Shown here one piece after another: positions 54,034 through 63,093 of a stretch of 64,000 nt of DNA. Origin of the DNA: Sphingomonas sp. CFBP 13720 (lineage in GTDB: Bacteria; Pseudomonadota; Alphaproteobacteria; Sphingomonadales; Sphingomonadaceae); the NCBI RefSeq assembly GCF_014842075.1, contig NZ_JACYVA010000005.1, positions 6,509 to 70,508 of the forward strand, in the 5' to 3' direction. Positions within the stretch are counted from its first letter, which is position 1. Each line of letters opens with the position of its first letter. The notes beneath the pieces were generated by a model that saw only the letters and a list, made by a program, of their open reading frames with translations, did no database searches and was not told where the DNA came from. A program made the translations under genes and the position numbers.

Positions 54034-55959
54034 ATGACCGCCCCCATCCCCGCCTACACCCCCGACGCGCTGATCGCACAGGACATCGATGCGTATCTGG
54101 CGCAGCACCAATCGAAGTCGCTGTTGCGCTTCATCACCTGCGGATCGGTCGATGACGGAAAATCGACGCTGATCGGCCGGCTGCTGTATGATTCGAAGAT
54201 GATCTTCGAGGATCAGCTCGCCGCGCTGGAAAGCGATTCGAAGCGGGTCGGGACGCAGGGGCAGGAGATCGATTTCGCGCTGCTGGTCGACGGGCTGGCC
54301 GCCGAACGCGAACAGGGCATCACGATCGACGTCGCCTATCGCTTTTTCGCGACCGAGAAGCGCAAGTTCATCGTCGCCGACACGCCCGGCCACGAACAAT
54401 ATACCCGCAACATGGTGACCGGAGCATCGACCGCCGACCTTGCCGTGATCCTGATCGACGCGCGCAAGGGCGTGTTGACGCAGACGCGGCGGCACAGTTT
54501 CCTCGCGCATCTGATCGGCATCCGTCACATCGTGCTGGCGGTGAACAAGCTGGATCTGGTCGGGTACGATCAGGCGACGTTCGACGCGATCGTCGCGGAC
54601 TATCGCGCCTTCGCCACGTCGATCGGGATCGACGCGTTCACCGCGATCCCGCTGTCCGGGTTTCGCGGCGACAACATCACCGGTCCTTCGGCGAATACGC
54701 CATGGTATGACGGACCGGCGCTGATCGAGCATCTCGAACGCGTCGAACTGGACAGCGAAGCCGCCGCCGTGCGGCCGTTCCGCCTGCCGGTGCAATGGGT
54801 CAACCGTCCGAGTCTCGACTTTCGCGGTTTCGCGGGACTGATCGCCAGCGGCACCATCCGGCCGGGCGACGCGGTGCGGGTCCTGCCATCGGGCCGCACC
54901 AGCCATGTCGCGCGGATCGTCACCATGGACGGCGACCTGACCCAAGCGGTGGCGGGCCAGTCGATCACGCTGACGCTGACGGACGAGATCGACTGTTCGC
55001 GCGGCGACGTGATCGTCGCGGCCGACGCCCCGCCACAGGTCGCCGACCAGTTTCGCGCGACGATCGTGTGGATGGACGGCGAACCGCTGCTGCCGGGCCG
55101 CGCCTATTGGCTGAAGACGGGGGCGAACACCGTCTCCGCCACCGTCCAGCAACCGCGCCATGCGATCGACGTCAACACACTGGCCGAACTGTCGGTAAAG
55201 ACGCTGCAACTCAACGATATCGGCGTGGCGGACGTGTTCACCGATCGCGGCATCGCGTTCGAAGCCTATGCCGACGACCGCGATCTGGGCGGGTTCATCC
55301 TGATCGACAAGATCACCAACGCGACCGTCGCGGCGGGCATGATCGACTATGCCCTGCGCCGCAGCCAGAACGTCCACTGGCAATCGATCGACATCACCCG
55401 CGAAGCGCATGCCGCGCAGAAGAACCAGTCGCCGCGCGTCCTGTGGTTCACCGGCCTGTCGGGTTCGGGCAAGTCGACCATCGCCAATCTGGTCGAGAAA
55501 AAACTGCACGCTCTGGGCAAGCACAGCTTCCTGCTCGACGGCGACAATGTCCGCCACGGGCTGAACCGTGACCTGGGCTTCACCGACGCCGACCGGGTCG
55601 AGAATGTGCGCCGGGTGGGTGAGGTCGCCAAGCTGATGGCCGATGCCGGGCTGATCGTACTCACCGCGTTCATCTCGCCGTTCCGGGCGGAGCGCGATCT
55701 GGCCCGGTCGATGCTGCCCGCCGGGGAATTCGTCGAGGTATTCGTCGACACCTCGCTGGACGTCGCCGAGGCACGCGACGTGAAGGGGCTGTATGCAAAG
55801 GCACGCAGCGGGGCGCTGGCCAATTTCACCGGCATCGACAGCCCGTACGAACCGCCGCTGACACCCGAAATACGGGTCGACACGACGCGCGAAACGCCCG
55901 AGGCGGCGGCCGAACGCATCGTCGAACATGTGCTCGGCATCTGGGCGCCGGTATTGTGA
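54034..55959 (+). CDS. cysNC: Sulfate adenylyltransferase subunit 1 / adenylylsulfate kinase fusion
   Basis: 641-aa fusion. N-terminal GTPase (CysN, 1-450): P-loop GSVDDGKS at 37-44, the DxxG motif [12 protein letters not shown], then two beta-barrel domains. C-terminal APS kinase (CysC, about 465-641): P-loop GLSGSGKS at 474-481, [15 protein letters not shown] and the [13 protein letters not shown] lid. GTP hydrolysis drives APS formation with CysD; the kinase part makes PAPS. The stop overlaps cysQ as GTGA. Confidence 0.96.
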   Translation: MTAPIPAYTPDALIAQDIDAYLAQHQSKSLLRFITCGSVDDGKSTLIGRLLYDSKMIFEDQLAALESDSKRVGTQGQEIDFALLVDGLAAEREQGITIDVAYRFFATEKRKFIVADTPGHEQYTRNMVTGASTADLAVILIDARKGVLTQTRRHSFLAHLIGIRHIVLAVNKLDLVGYDQATFDAIVADYRAFATSIGIDAFTAIPLSGFRGDNITGPSANTPWYDGPALIEHLERVELDSEAAAVRPFRLPVQWVNRPSLDFRGFAGLIASGTIRPGDAVRVLPSGRTSHVARIVTMDGDLTQAVAGQSITLTLTDEIDCSRGDVIVAADAPPQVADQFRATIVWMDGEPLLPGRAYWLKTGANTVSATVQQPRHAIDVNTLAELSVKTLQLNDIGVADVFTDRGIAFEAYADDRDLGGFILIDKITNATVAAGMIDYALRRSQNVHWQSIDITREAHAAQKNQSPRVLWFTGLSGSGKSTIANLVEKKLHALGKHSFLLDGDNVRHGLNRDLGFTDADRVENVRRVGEVAKLMADAGLIVLTAFISPFRAERDLARSMLPAGEFVEVFVDTSLDVAEARDVKGLYAKARSGALANFTGIDSPYEPPLTPEIRVDTTRETPEAAAERIVEHVLGIWAPVL

Positions 55960-56687
55960 GCGACGCCCAACTCGCCGCGTCGATCGCTGCAGAAGCTGGC
56001 GCGCTGCTCCTCGCGATCCGCAACGAAGGCCGCGAAACGGGTAAGGCGCTGGGCGATCGCGGCGACCATCAGGCGAATGCGCTGATCCTCGACCGGCTGC
56101 GCACCGCCCGCCCGGACGATTTCGTGCTGTCCGAAGAATCGGTCGACGACAAGCTGCGCTGCGCCGCGCCGCATACGTGGATCATCGATCCGCTGGACGG
56201 TACGCGCGAATATGCCGAAGGACGCGACGACTGGGCGGTGCATATCGCGCTGGCGGTAGGCGGCGTGGCGGTGGCGGGGGCAGTCGCGCTGCCCGCGATG
56301 GGCGTCGTCCTGTCCAGCGATCCCGCCGCGATCGTCCCCCCCGCCCCGCCCCGGCGACGCATGGTCGTCAGCCGGTCGCGACCCGCCGCCGAAGCGCTGG
56401 CCGTTGCCGCCGCGATCGATGCCGAACTGATCCCGATGGGATCGGCGGGGGCAAAGGCGATGGCGGTGGTGCGCGGCGATGCCGACATCTATCTGCATTC
56501 TGGCGGACAATATGAATGGGACAGCTGTGCCCCGGTCGCGGTGGCGCTGGCCGCCGGATTACACGCGTCGCGGATCGACGGTTCGCCGCTCCGGTATAAT
56601 TGTCACGAAACGTGGCTGCCCGACCTGTTGATCTGCCGCCATGAAGACGCGGCGCGCGTGCTGGCGCTGGTCGCCGCCGGAAACTGA
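55956..56687 (+). CDS. cysQ: 3'(2'),5'-bisphosphate nucleotidase
   Basis: 243-aa inositol-monophosphatase family enzyme that removes the 3'-phosphate of PAP (and PAPS), relieving inhibition of sulfate assimilation. Seen: SEESVDD, the metal site [19 protein letters not shown] (in sequence) and the C-terminal [19 protein letters not shown] start overlaps the cysNC stop. Slightly short, but all motifs are present. Ends at a convergent hairpin. Confidence 0.92.
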   Translation: MSDAQLAASIAAEAGALLLAIRNEGRETGKALGDRGDHQANALILDRLRTARPDDFVLSEESVDDKLRCAAPHTWIIDPLDGTREYAEGRDDWAVHIALAVGGVAVAGAVALPAMGVVLSSDPAAIVPPAPPRRRMVVSRSRPAAEALAVAAAIDAELIPMGSAGAKAMAVVRGDADIYLHSGGQYEWDSCAPVAVALAAGLHASRIDGSPLRYNCHETWLPDLLICRHEDAARVLALVAAGN

Positions 56688-56700
56688 CATCGCGGCGGCG
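56672..56700. terminator. Convergent hairpin
   Basis: CGCCGCCG/CGGCGGCG perfect 8-bp inverted repeat spanning the cysQ stop, before the converging histidine kinase gene (ends 56712). No T-run. Confidence 0.38.
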
Positions 56701-56711
56701 GTTGCATTGTC

Positions 56712-58505
56712 CTACGCGGCCTGATTCACCATCGCCTTCGCCGCCGGCAACCGCAGCACTGCCCGCGCGCCTCGCCCGCGTCCGTCGCTGAACAGGTCGA
56801 TCCGCCCGCCCATCGCGACCACCGCATTGGCGCACCAGTGCAGCCCCAGTCCGCCCGATTTGTTCGTACGCGTCGAAAATCCGCGCTGGAACAGCATCGG
56901 CGCATCGGACGGATCGAATCCTTCTCCGTCGTCGGCGATGGTCACGATCACCTCGCCCGCCGCTTCCGCGATCGTCACGGCGATCTGACCGCCCTCCTCC
57001 GACTGCGCGGCGATGGCTTCCGACGCGTTGGCGAACAGGTTGCCGATCACCTGGCTCAGGATCACGCGGTTCGCCAGCACCCAGCGCGGCTGGGCAGGGA
57101 AGGAAAAGGCGATCGAGCGTTCGCGCGAATAGCGCGCGATGGCCGCGTTGCGGGCGACGATATCGGTGACGTCGCATGGATCGACCGGCGGGCGTTCGTG
57201 CGACGCATGCTGTTGCTGGCCGATGATCTCCAGCACCTGATGCAATGCGGCCCGGCCGATCTCCAGTTGCCGCACCCGCTCCAGCCGCGACTCCATCGTC
57301 GCCTGCGCGGCGGCGGAGAGATAGCCGGCCAGCTTGCGCCGCCGCGTCGGCGATACCGTGTCGTCCGCCAGTTCGGCGATGGCGCGATCGACGACGGCGC
57401 GATCCGCGACCGGCGGCTGCGCCAGCCCGTGCGACAGGATCGTGCTGATCGGCGACAGTGCGTTGCGGACATTGTGCATCACCGCCACCGCGCTTTCGGT
57501 ACGCCCCAGCGTGAACGACTGCGCCTCCACCTGTTCGGACAGGTCGTTCAACTGGCGCAGCATCGCGTTCAGGCTGGTAACGAGCGATCCGATCTCGTCG
57601 TCGCGGCGATCCTGCGGCAACACGCGCATCGTCCCGGATTTGCGCACGGCCTGCATGTGGCGTTCGACGGTCGCCAGCGGACGCAGCACCAGTTGCGCGA
57701 TCATCCGGGTCAACACCGCCAGTACGATCAGTAGCAGCAACAACGTGCCGCCGACCGACAGCCACAGCAACTGCCGTCCCAGCATCGTCAGGTCGCGCCG
57801 CACGGTGAACACCGCGTCGGCAACCGGCGCCCCGTCGGCGCCGACCACCGGCACCGCGATTCGCAGCGACCGGGCGGACGTCGCCACGCGCCGTTCCGAC
57901 CCGGCGGAATCGAACCGGATCGCGGCCCGTTGCCCGATAAGGCCGGCCAGTTCGCGCGAAGACAGCGTGCGCGCCATCACCACGAACCCGTCGGGCGCGG
58001 CGGCGACCCCGTCGCGCAACCGCGCCACGCCGACCGCCGCCAGCCGGTCGTCCAGCCGCAGATAGAAGCTGGCCGATCCACGCGTGCCCAGCCGGCGGTC
58101 CAGATCGATCGCGGCGATACCGGCCGTCCACCGGTCATGCATCGGCGGCATATCCCGCCGCGTCGCCGGATCGATCCAGCGCGCACGAATGCTTCGGTCG
58201 GGCGCGACATAGGCCACGCCGTCGATATCCGCATCGGCCATGGCCGGTGCGGGCAGCGTCGCGAACCGTTCGCCCTGATCGCGCGACGCACGCTCCACCT
58301 TTGCCGCGAAGTCGCGCAACGCGATATGCGTGCGTTCGACATGCCCGTCGACCGCCGCATCCTCCAGCCGTTCGAACGTCGGGGTGATGACCACCGCCAG
58401 CATCATCGTGATCGCCACCGCCCCGCCCAGCCCAATCGCCGTCAGCATCCAGACGAGCTTGCCGCCAAGCGATCGCGGGACGAACAGGCGACGCCAGCGT
58501 TTCAA
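56712..58505 (-). CDS. Sensor histidine kinase, HNVRN type
   Basis: 597-aa membrane kinase: helices at about 18-42 and 240-265 bracket a periplasmic sensor domain; HAMP follows, then an unusual phosphoacceptor segment VAVMHNVRNALSPISTIL (His344) in place of the common SHELRTPL, and a HATPase with NLFANASEAI, IADDGEGFD and GGLGLHWCANAV. Start is TTG 58505, overlapping the regulator's stop as TTGA. Coupled translation with the REC-GGDEF-EAL regulator makes them a likely pair. The signal sensed is unknown. Confidence 0.87.
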   Translation of the reverse strand: MKRWRRLFVPRSLGGKLVWMLTAIGLGGAVAITMMLAVVITPTFERLEDAAVDGHVERTHIALRDFAAKVERASRDQGERFATLPAPAMADADIDGVAYVAPDRSIRARWIDPATRRDMPPMHDRWTAGIAAIDLDRRLGTRGSASFYLRLDDRLAAVGVARLRDGVAAAPDGFVVMARTLSSRELAGLIGQRAAIRFDSAGSERRVATSARSLRIAVPVVGADGAPVADAVFTVRRDLTMLGRQLLWLSVGGTLLLLLIVLAVLTRMIAQLVLRPLATVERHMQAVRKSGTMRVLPQDRRDDEIGSLVTSLNAMLRQLNDLSEQVEAQSFTLGRTESAVAVMHNVRNALSPISTILSHGLAQPPVADRAVVDRAIAELADDTVSPTRRRKLAGYLSAAAQATMESRLERVRQLEIGRAALHQVLEIIGQQQHASHERPPVDPCDVTDIVARNAAIARYSRERSIAFSFPAQPRWVLANRVILSQVIGNLFANASEAIAAQSEEGGQIAVTIAEAAGEVIVTIADDGEGFDPSDAPMLFQRGFSTRTNKSGGLGLHWCANAVVAMGGRIDLFSDGRGRGARAVLRLPAAKAMVNQAA

Positions 58506-60388
58506 GGACGCGCGCGCCGCGCCGCGATCGCCCCGTCGCTGCGCCGCGCCAGCGCGATCGCGGCGGCCGCGTCGACCGGTCGCGCCAGATGATATCCCTG
58601 AAGCTGCGAACAGCCCGCGACGCGCAGCGCCTGGACCTGCGCGTCGGTTTCGACCCCCTCGGCGACGACTTCCAGCCCCAGCGCGCGGCCGAGATGGATG
58701 ATCGAATGCACGATCGCCGCGCTTTCGCGTTCGCGGCCCATGCCGTCGATGAAGCTGCGATCGATCTTCAGACAATCGAGCGCGAAGGTACGGATGTTGT
58801 AGAGCGATGAATATCCCGTCCCGAAATCGTCGAGCGCGATGCGCAATCCCATCCGCCGCAGTTGCGACAGCGTTTCTGCTGCGCGGTCGGCATTGTCGAA
58901 GATCGCCGTTTCGGTAATCTCGATCTGCAACCGGTCGGCGGCAATGCCCCATGCGTTCAGCCGGTCCATCACCAGCCCGGCGAAATTGGGGCGGCGGAAC
59001 TGACGCGGCGAAAAATTGACCGAGACATATTGCCCCGGCCAGTGCGGCAGCATCCGCAGCGCCTCGTCCAGCACCCAGTCGCCCAGCTCGTGAATCAGGT
59101 TCGATTCCTCGGCGATCGGGATGAACATCGCCGGGCCGATCGCGCCGTATTCCGGGCTGTTCCACCGCAACAGCGCCTCGAACGCGACGATTTCCAGCCC
59201 TTCGCGGGCAAAGATCGGCTGGTACAGCAACGTCAGCTCGCCTCGCGCGATCGCGCCGCGCAGGCCGGTTTCGATCCCACGCCGGAACCGGATCGATTCG
59301 TCCATGCTGTCGTCATAGGCGCGCGCCACGCCGCGACCCGATCGTTTCGCCTCGTTCAGCGCAAGGTCGGCCCGGCGCAGTACGCTCACCGGCTCGCGCC
59401 CGTCGTCGCCAGCGTCGACCACGACCAGCCCGACCGATGCCGCACCCTGCACCGAATGACCGAACACGCTGAAACTGGTCGAACAGGCGCGGATCAGTGC
59501 GTCGCATTTACGTACCGCGTCGGCTTCGTCGGTGACGGGCATGAGCACACCGAATTCGTCGCCGCCCAGCCGTGCGACGAACCCGTCGGCACCGACCGCG
59601 TCGATCAGGATGGAACAGGTGATGCGGATCAGTTCGTCGCCCGCCAGATGCCCCAGCGTGTCGTTGACCTGTTTGAACCGGTCCAGATCGATCATCGCCA
59701 TCGCGAAACTGTGCGGCTGGCGCACCTGCTCGGTCAGCCGCCGGACGAACGCCAGCCGGTTGGGCGCATCGGTCAGCGCGTCGTGATTGGCCATGTGGAC
59801 GGCCTTGCTCTCGTTCGCCGCGAGTTCGAGCGCCTGTTCCTCCAGCAGCACGATCTTGTCGGCCAGCACGGCCCGGGTCACTGCCAGTTCGCGGTCCAGT
59901 TGCCAGCGGTGCGCCAGCGCGGTGGCGGTCTGGACGATCTCCTCCACCTCGAACGGTTTGGCGATATAGAAGATCTTGTCCGCCGGCCCCGCGACCCGGC
60001 TGATGTCCAGCGGCGAGAAATCGGAATATCCGGTCACGATCACGATCTGGATTTCCGGGTCGATGGCGCGGATGCGCGCAGCGGTTTCGCGCCCGTCGAT
60101 GCCCGGCGGCATGCGGACGTCGATGAAGGCGACGGCGAAGCGGTCCCCATCCGCCACGCCCGCACGCACCGCCTCGACCGCATCCAGCCCTTGGACATGG
60201 TGCGTCAGCACGAAGTCCGGCGGACGGTCGGCAGGCGAATCGATATCGTCGTACAGGTCCGCCGCCATCGCGGCCAGCGCATCCCCGGCATCGGACCGGC
60301 AGAACGACCGACGGTACGACTCATGAACCGTCGGTTCATCGTCGACGATCAGTATCCGCACAATGGACGCCCCCGGTTCCGCGCTCAT
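58502..60388 (-). CDS. Response regulator with GGDEF and EAL domains
   Basis: 628-aa protein that can make and/or break c-di-GMP under phosphorylation control. REC domain (about 8-160): LIVDDEP, FIDVRMPPGIDG, IVTGYSD, IAKPF. GGDEF domain: RLGGDEFG intact, GGDEF at 275-279, with no RxxD inhibitory site before it. EAL domain: FEALLRW with EAL at 404-406, IEITETA, ALDDFGTGYSS, KIDRSFI and AEGVETD all present. The start could also be GTG 60361, which has CGGGGGC at good spacing, trimming 9 residues. Its stop overlaps the histidine kinase start. Confidence 0.92.
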   Translation of the reverse strand: MSAEPGASIVRILIVDDEPTVHESYRRSFCRSDAGDALAAMAADLYDDIDSPADRPPDFVLTHHVQGLDAVEAVRAGVADGDRFAVAFIDVRMPPGIDGRETAARIRAIDPEIQIVIVTGYSDFSPLDISRVAGPADKIFYIAKPFEVEEIVQTATALAHRWQLDRELAVTRAVLADKIVLLEEQALELAANESKAVHMANHDALTDAPNRLAFVRRLTEQVRQPHSFAMAMIDLDRFKQVNDTLGHLAGDELIRITCSILIDAVGADGFVARLGGDEFGVLMPVTDEADAVRKCDALIRACSTSFSVFGHSVQGAASVGLVVVDAGDDGREPVSVLRRADLALNEAKRSGRGVARAYDDSMDESIRFRRGIETGLRGAIARGELTLLYQPIFAREGLEIVAFEALLRWNSPEYGAIGPAMFIPIAEESNLIHELGDWVLDEALRMLPHWPGQYVSVNFSPRQFRRPNFAGLVMDRLNAWGIAADRLQIEITETAIFDNADRAAETLSQLRRMGLRIALDDFGTGYSSLYNIRTFALDCLKIDRSFIDGMGRERESAAIVHSIIHLGRALGLEVVAEGVETDAQVQALRVAGCSQLQGYHLARPVDAAAAIALARRSDGAIAARRARP

Positions 60389-60475
60389 GCCCAACAATAG
60401 ATCGTTCAAGGTTAAGACAGGCTTACACAATCACTTGCCGCGACAGACGGAGTGTAGGACGAGCCAGGTCGAACG

Positions 60476-61474
60476 TCATCTACGCCACTTGGTCCATAGA
60501 TGCCGTGCAAGCATCGCAGGCGGCATCCGCAGCAGGTGCGACCGGACATAGAAGGCGAACCCGGTCCCGGGATGGCGTGACCGCCCCCAGCCGTCGCGCG
60601 CTAGCAGCTTTCGCGCGAACCACCGATCCGATGGCCGTGTCGGCCCCGCCCCCTCGACCGGCGTCGCATAGATGCACGCCGCCAGCCGCAATGCGCGCGA
60701 TACCGCCGGTGCCAGCCCGTGCATCGCGCTGCGTTCGTGCAACCGGTCGAAAAATTCCCCGTCCGCGAACTCGCGCACCAGCCGGTCGATATCCCACAAG
60801 TTGCGCAATCCGCCCGCCAAGTCGCCATCCGCGAACAGGTGCGCGGCGGCGTGGATCACCATATCCTCCGGGCACAGCACCGACAGCCCGGTGCCCAGCG
60901 GCACCGCCGACGCGATCAGCGCCGCCGCATCGGGCCGGGGCCGCGCGGTCAGCGGCAGGATGGTGTGGTGCACGTCGATCATCCGGTCGCGGGTGCGGTG
61001 GATCATCGGCGGCAATTCGTGCATCCAGCGGCGATAATAGGAATCGTCATACGGATCGGGCTTTACCCATTCCCATCCGCCTGCCAGCAGCGCGTGCTCG
61101 ACCGCCTCGATCGCCGAGCGCGGCACCAGAATGTCGAGGTCGCCGATCGCCCGCCCCCGCCCGGCGTCCAGCCCGGCGGCGACATAGGCGGTGCCTTTCA
61201 GCAGCACGACCGGCACGTCCAGCGGGGCCAGCACGCGCCGCGCCGCCTCCGCTTCCCACAGCGCGGCAACCCGCCCCTGTTCGGCGGATCGGCGGGCATC
61301 GTTCAGGACGCGTGCGGCGGATGCGGGCATCGGCAGCCCCTGCGTCCGCACCGCGACGCTTCCGATCAGCTGTTCCGCACGCGCCGCCGCGATCAGCGCG
61401 TTCCATCCGGCGCTGTCCAGACCGGCGATGTGCGCGGGGTCGGCCAGCACTCGCGCGACCAAAGCGCCGGTCAT
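60476..61474 (-). CDS. Nucleotidyltransferase-fold protein of an HPr-rel-A type set
   Basis: 332-aa protein of the uncharacterised NTP_transf_5 type. Seen: VVLLKGTAYVAAG, RAIGDLDILVP with the paired aspartates of nucleotidyltransferase active sites, MIDVHHTI, and a helical C-terminal half (VCPEDMVIH-like PEDMVIHAAAHLF). ATG 61474 overlaps the stop of the HprK-related gene as ATGA. In such sets it accompanies a PqqD-like protein and the kinase; the reaction has not been established. Confidence 0.82.
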   Translation of the reverse strand: MTGALVARVLADPAHIAGLDSAGWNALIAAARAEQLIGSVAVRTQGLPMPASAARVLNDARRSAEQGRVAALWEAEAARRVLAPLDVPVVLLKGTAYVAAGLDAGRGRAIGDLDILVPRSAIEAVEHALLAGGWEWVKPDPYDDSYYRRWMHELPPMIHRTRDRMIDVHHTILPLTARPRPDAAALIASAVPLGTGLSVLCPEDMVIHAAAHLFADGDLAGGLRNLWDIDRLVREFADGEFFDRLHERSAMHGLAPAVSRALRLAACIYATPVEGAGPTRPSDRWFARKLLARDGWGRSRHPGTGFAFYVRSHLLRMPPAMLARHLWTKWRR

Positions 61475-62334
61475 GCCAGTTCGTCCCACAGCGCGTCGGC
61501 CAGCGCGATCGCCGTCGCCGTATCGGGATAATCGATCGCACGCGCCGGCACCGTTCCCACCAGCCGGGTCAGCGCGTCGAACCCGCGCTCGCCCAGCGCG
61601 ACGTAATTGGTCGACGCCTGCGTCAGCCGGACGAAGGTTTCGGCCGGTTCGACGATGCGGGTCGCGGCTGCGGGGCCGAAGGTCGGGAACAGCAGCAACG
61701 CGGGGATCGCAGGCACGTCCATCGCGCCGATCGCGACCGCGTCGGGGACCATATGCCGGACATCCCCCTTCGGCGTCGCCGCCAGCAACGGGCCGAAGCG
61801 CGCGGCGGGCGCGGCGCGCTCCATCACGCCGATCGCGTCGTTCTTCAGGCTGATGAGCCGGGGAAAGCCATGGACGCGCCCGGTTTGCGTGTCGACCAGC
61901 GCGAATTCGTCGCCCATCAGCCGCCAGCCGCGCGTCATCAGCAGCGCCGCCAGCGTCGACTTGCCCGCGCCCGACACGCCGGTCATCAACAGCGCCCGCC
62001 CGTCGCGCTCGACTGCCGATGCGTGGAGCAACAGATAGCGTCGCTGCGCCAGCGCCATCTGCAGATTCATGCCCATCTCCGCCGCCAGCAGCCCCTGGCG
62101 CAGCGGCAGCGGCGCCGCATCGGGAATGGTGAAGTCGCCGCCGATCATCACCGCCGGGCGCAGGACGCGCCGCCACGGGCCCGCCGCGAACAGCCGGACG
62201 TTGAAATCGGCGATCCCGTCCTCCGGCGTCGGATAGTCGCGATACAGGTCGCGGATCGCGGCGACCGGCGCGCGCCAGTCGCTGCCGATGCGGAATCCGA
62301 CCGGCCCGATGCGCAGCATCGCGACGTGCTTCAT
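61471..62334 (-). CDS. HprK-related kinase A
   Basis: 287-aa protein resembling the C-terminal domain of HPr kinase/phosphorylase. Seen: LLLHASAVERDGRALLMTGVSGAGKST (in part), i.e. a P-loop GVSGAGKST near residues 118-126, then GDEFALVD with the acidic residues expected after it. HPr itself is not encoded here; these relatives occur with PqqD-like and nucleotidyltransferase-like genes. It overlaps both neighbours (ATGA), so all three proteins are made together. Substrate unknown. Confidence 0.86.
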   Translation of the reverse strand: MKHVAMLRIGPVGFRIGSDWRAPVAAIRDLYRDYPTPEDGIADFNVRLFAAGPWRRVLRPAVMIGGDFTIPDAAPLPLRQGLLAAEMGMNLQMALAQRRYLLLHASAVERDGRALLMTGVSGAGKSTLAALLMTRGWRLMGDEFALVDTQTGRVHGFPRLISLKNDAIGVMERAAPAARFGPLLAATPKGDVRHMVPDAVAIGAMDVPAIPALLLFPTFGPAAATRIVEPAETFVRLTQASTNYVALGERGFDALTRLVGTVPARAIDYPDTATAIALADALWDELA

Positions 62335-62597
62335 CGTTTCTCGACCACGCCGATCGCGGCCAGTTCGTCCAGCCGCGCGGCGATCGCGTCGGGGTCGGGA
62401 TCGGCCAGGTCGTACCGCGCGGCCAGCACCGCCCGCATCTCCGCCGCCGTCATCGGCGCTTCCGCAAGGATCGCCAGCATTTCGGGCACCGGCGGGGCCA
62501 CGACATGCGTCTGCCCCGACGCGCGGTGATACAAGGCGGACAGCGTATCCAGCGCGATGACGCGCAGCCCCGGCGGCGCATGATACCGCGCCGCCAC
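62331..62597 (-). CDS. PqqD-like protein of an HPr-rel-A type set
   Basis: 88-aa protein with a PqqD-type pattern: VIALDTLSALYHRASGQTHVV, then a helix-turn-helix region (MTAAEMRAVLAARYD) and IAARLDELAAIGVVEK. In peptide-modifying systems PqqD relatives bind the precursor's leader and present it to enzymes. GTG 62597 is the only suitable start, five bases after the stop of the Tat-protein gene; it overlaps the kinase gene as ATGA. Its partner peptide is not known; the gene just upstream is a candidate. Confidence 0.8.
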   Translation of the reverse strand: MAARYHAPPGLRVIALDTLSALYHRASGQTHVVAPPVPEMLAILAEAPMTAAEMRAVLAARYDLADPDPDAIAARLDELAAIGVVEKR

Positions 62598-62602
62598 GAT
62601 CG

Positions 62603-62998
62603 TCAGCCGCGCGGCATCTGAAGCGATGCGAAACAGGTGAAGCCGCTGGTCCCCGACTGCAGCTTGCGGATGTAGTTGGTATAGGCGCGGGTCCGTTCGC
62701 CGTCCGCGCCGGGCAGGTTCATGCCCTGCATCGCGCGGCGCACTTCCTCGCCGGTATAGGCACGGTTGGCGGGGGCGAATGCGCCCGGCGTCCCCGGCGC
62801 GACCACCGTTCCGTCGGCGGCGATATGGCGTCCGGCGCGCGCCTGATCGGGCACCGGAATCTCGCAGTTCATCACCGATGCCTGCACCTGCGCCAGCGCC
62901 GGACGGATCGATACCACCGCCGATGCGCCCGCCGCGCCGATCAACAGGGTGCGGCGCGCGATGCCGGGCGTGGAACGGGGTTCGGGGGCGTCGTCCAT
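62603..62998 (-). CDS. Small Tat-exported protein before the HPr-rel-A set
   Basis: 131-aa protein with a twin-arginine signal: ARRTLLIGAAGASAVVSIRPALAQ, cleavage likely near residue 36. The mature part is about 95 aa with two cysteines (MNCEIP and FTCFASL) and a conserved-looking end YTNYIRKLQSGTSGFTC. No family was recognised. It is the first gene of the minus-strand set, five bases before the PqqD-like gene, so it may be that system's substrate. Tat export implies folding, and perhaps modification, before leaving the cytoplasm. Confidence 0.7.
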   Translation of the reverse strand: MDDAPEPRSTPGIARRTLLIGAAGASAVVSIRPALAQVQASVMNCEIPVPDQARAGRHIAADGTVVAPGTPGAFAPANRAYTGEEVRRAMQGMNLPGADGERTRAYTNYIRKLQSGTSGFTCFASLQMPRG

Positions 62999-63093
62999 GC
63001 GGCCATGTTGATGAAGCGTCCCGCTTACGCAATCGTAAACAGCGACCGGCGCGGCCCTCTGGCGCAAAGCGGCGCGCGCGCCTATCGGGCGGC

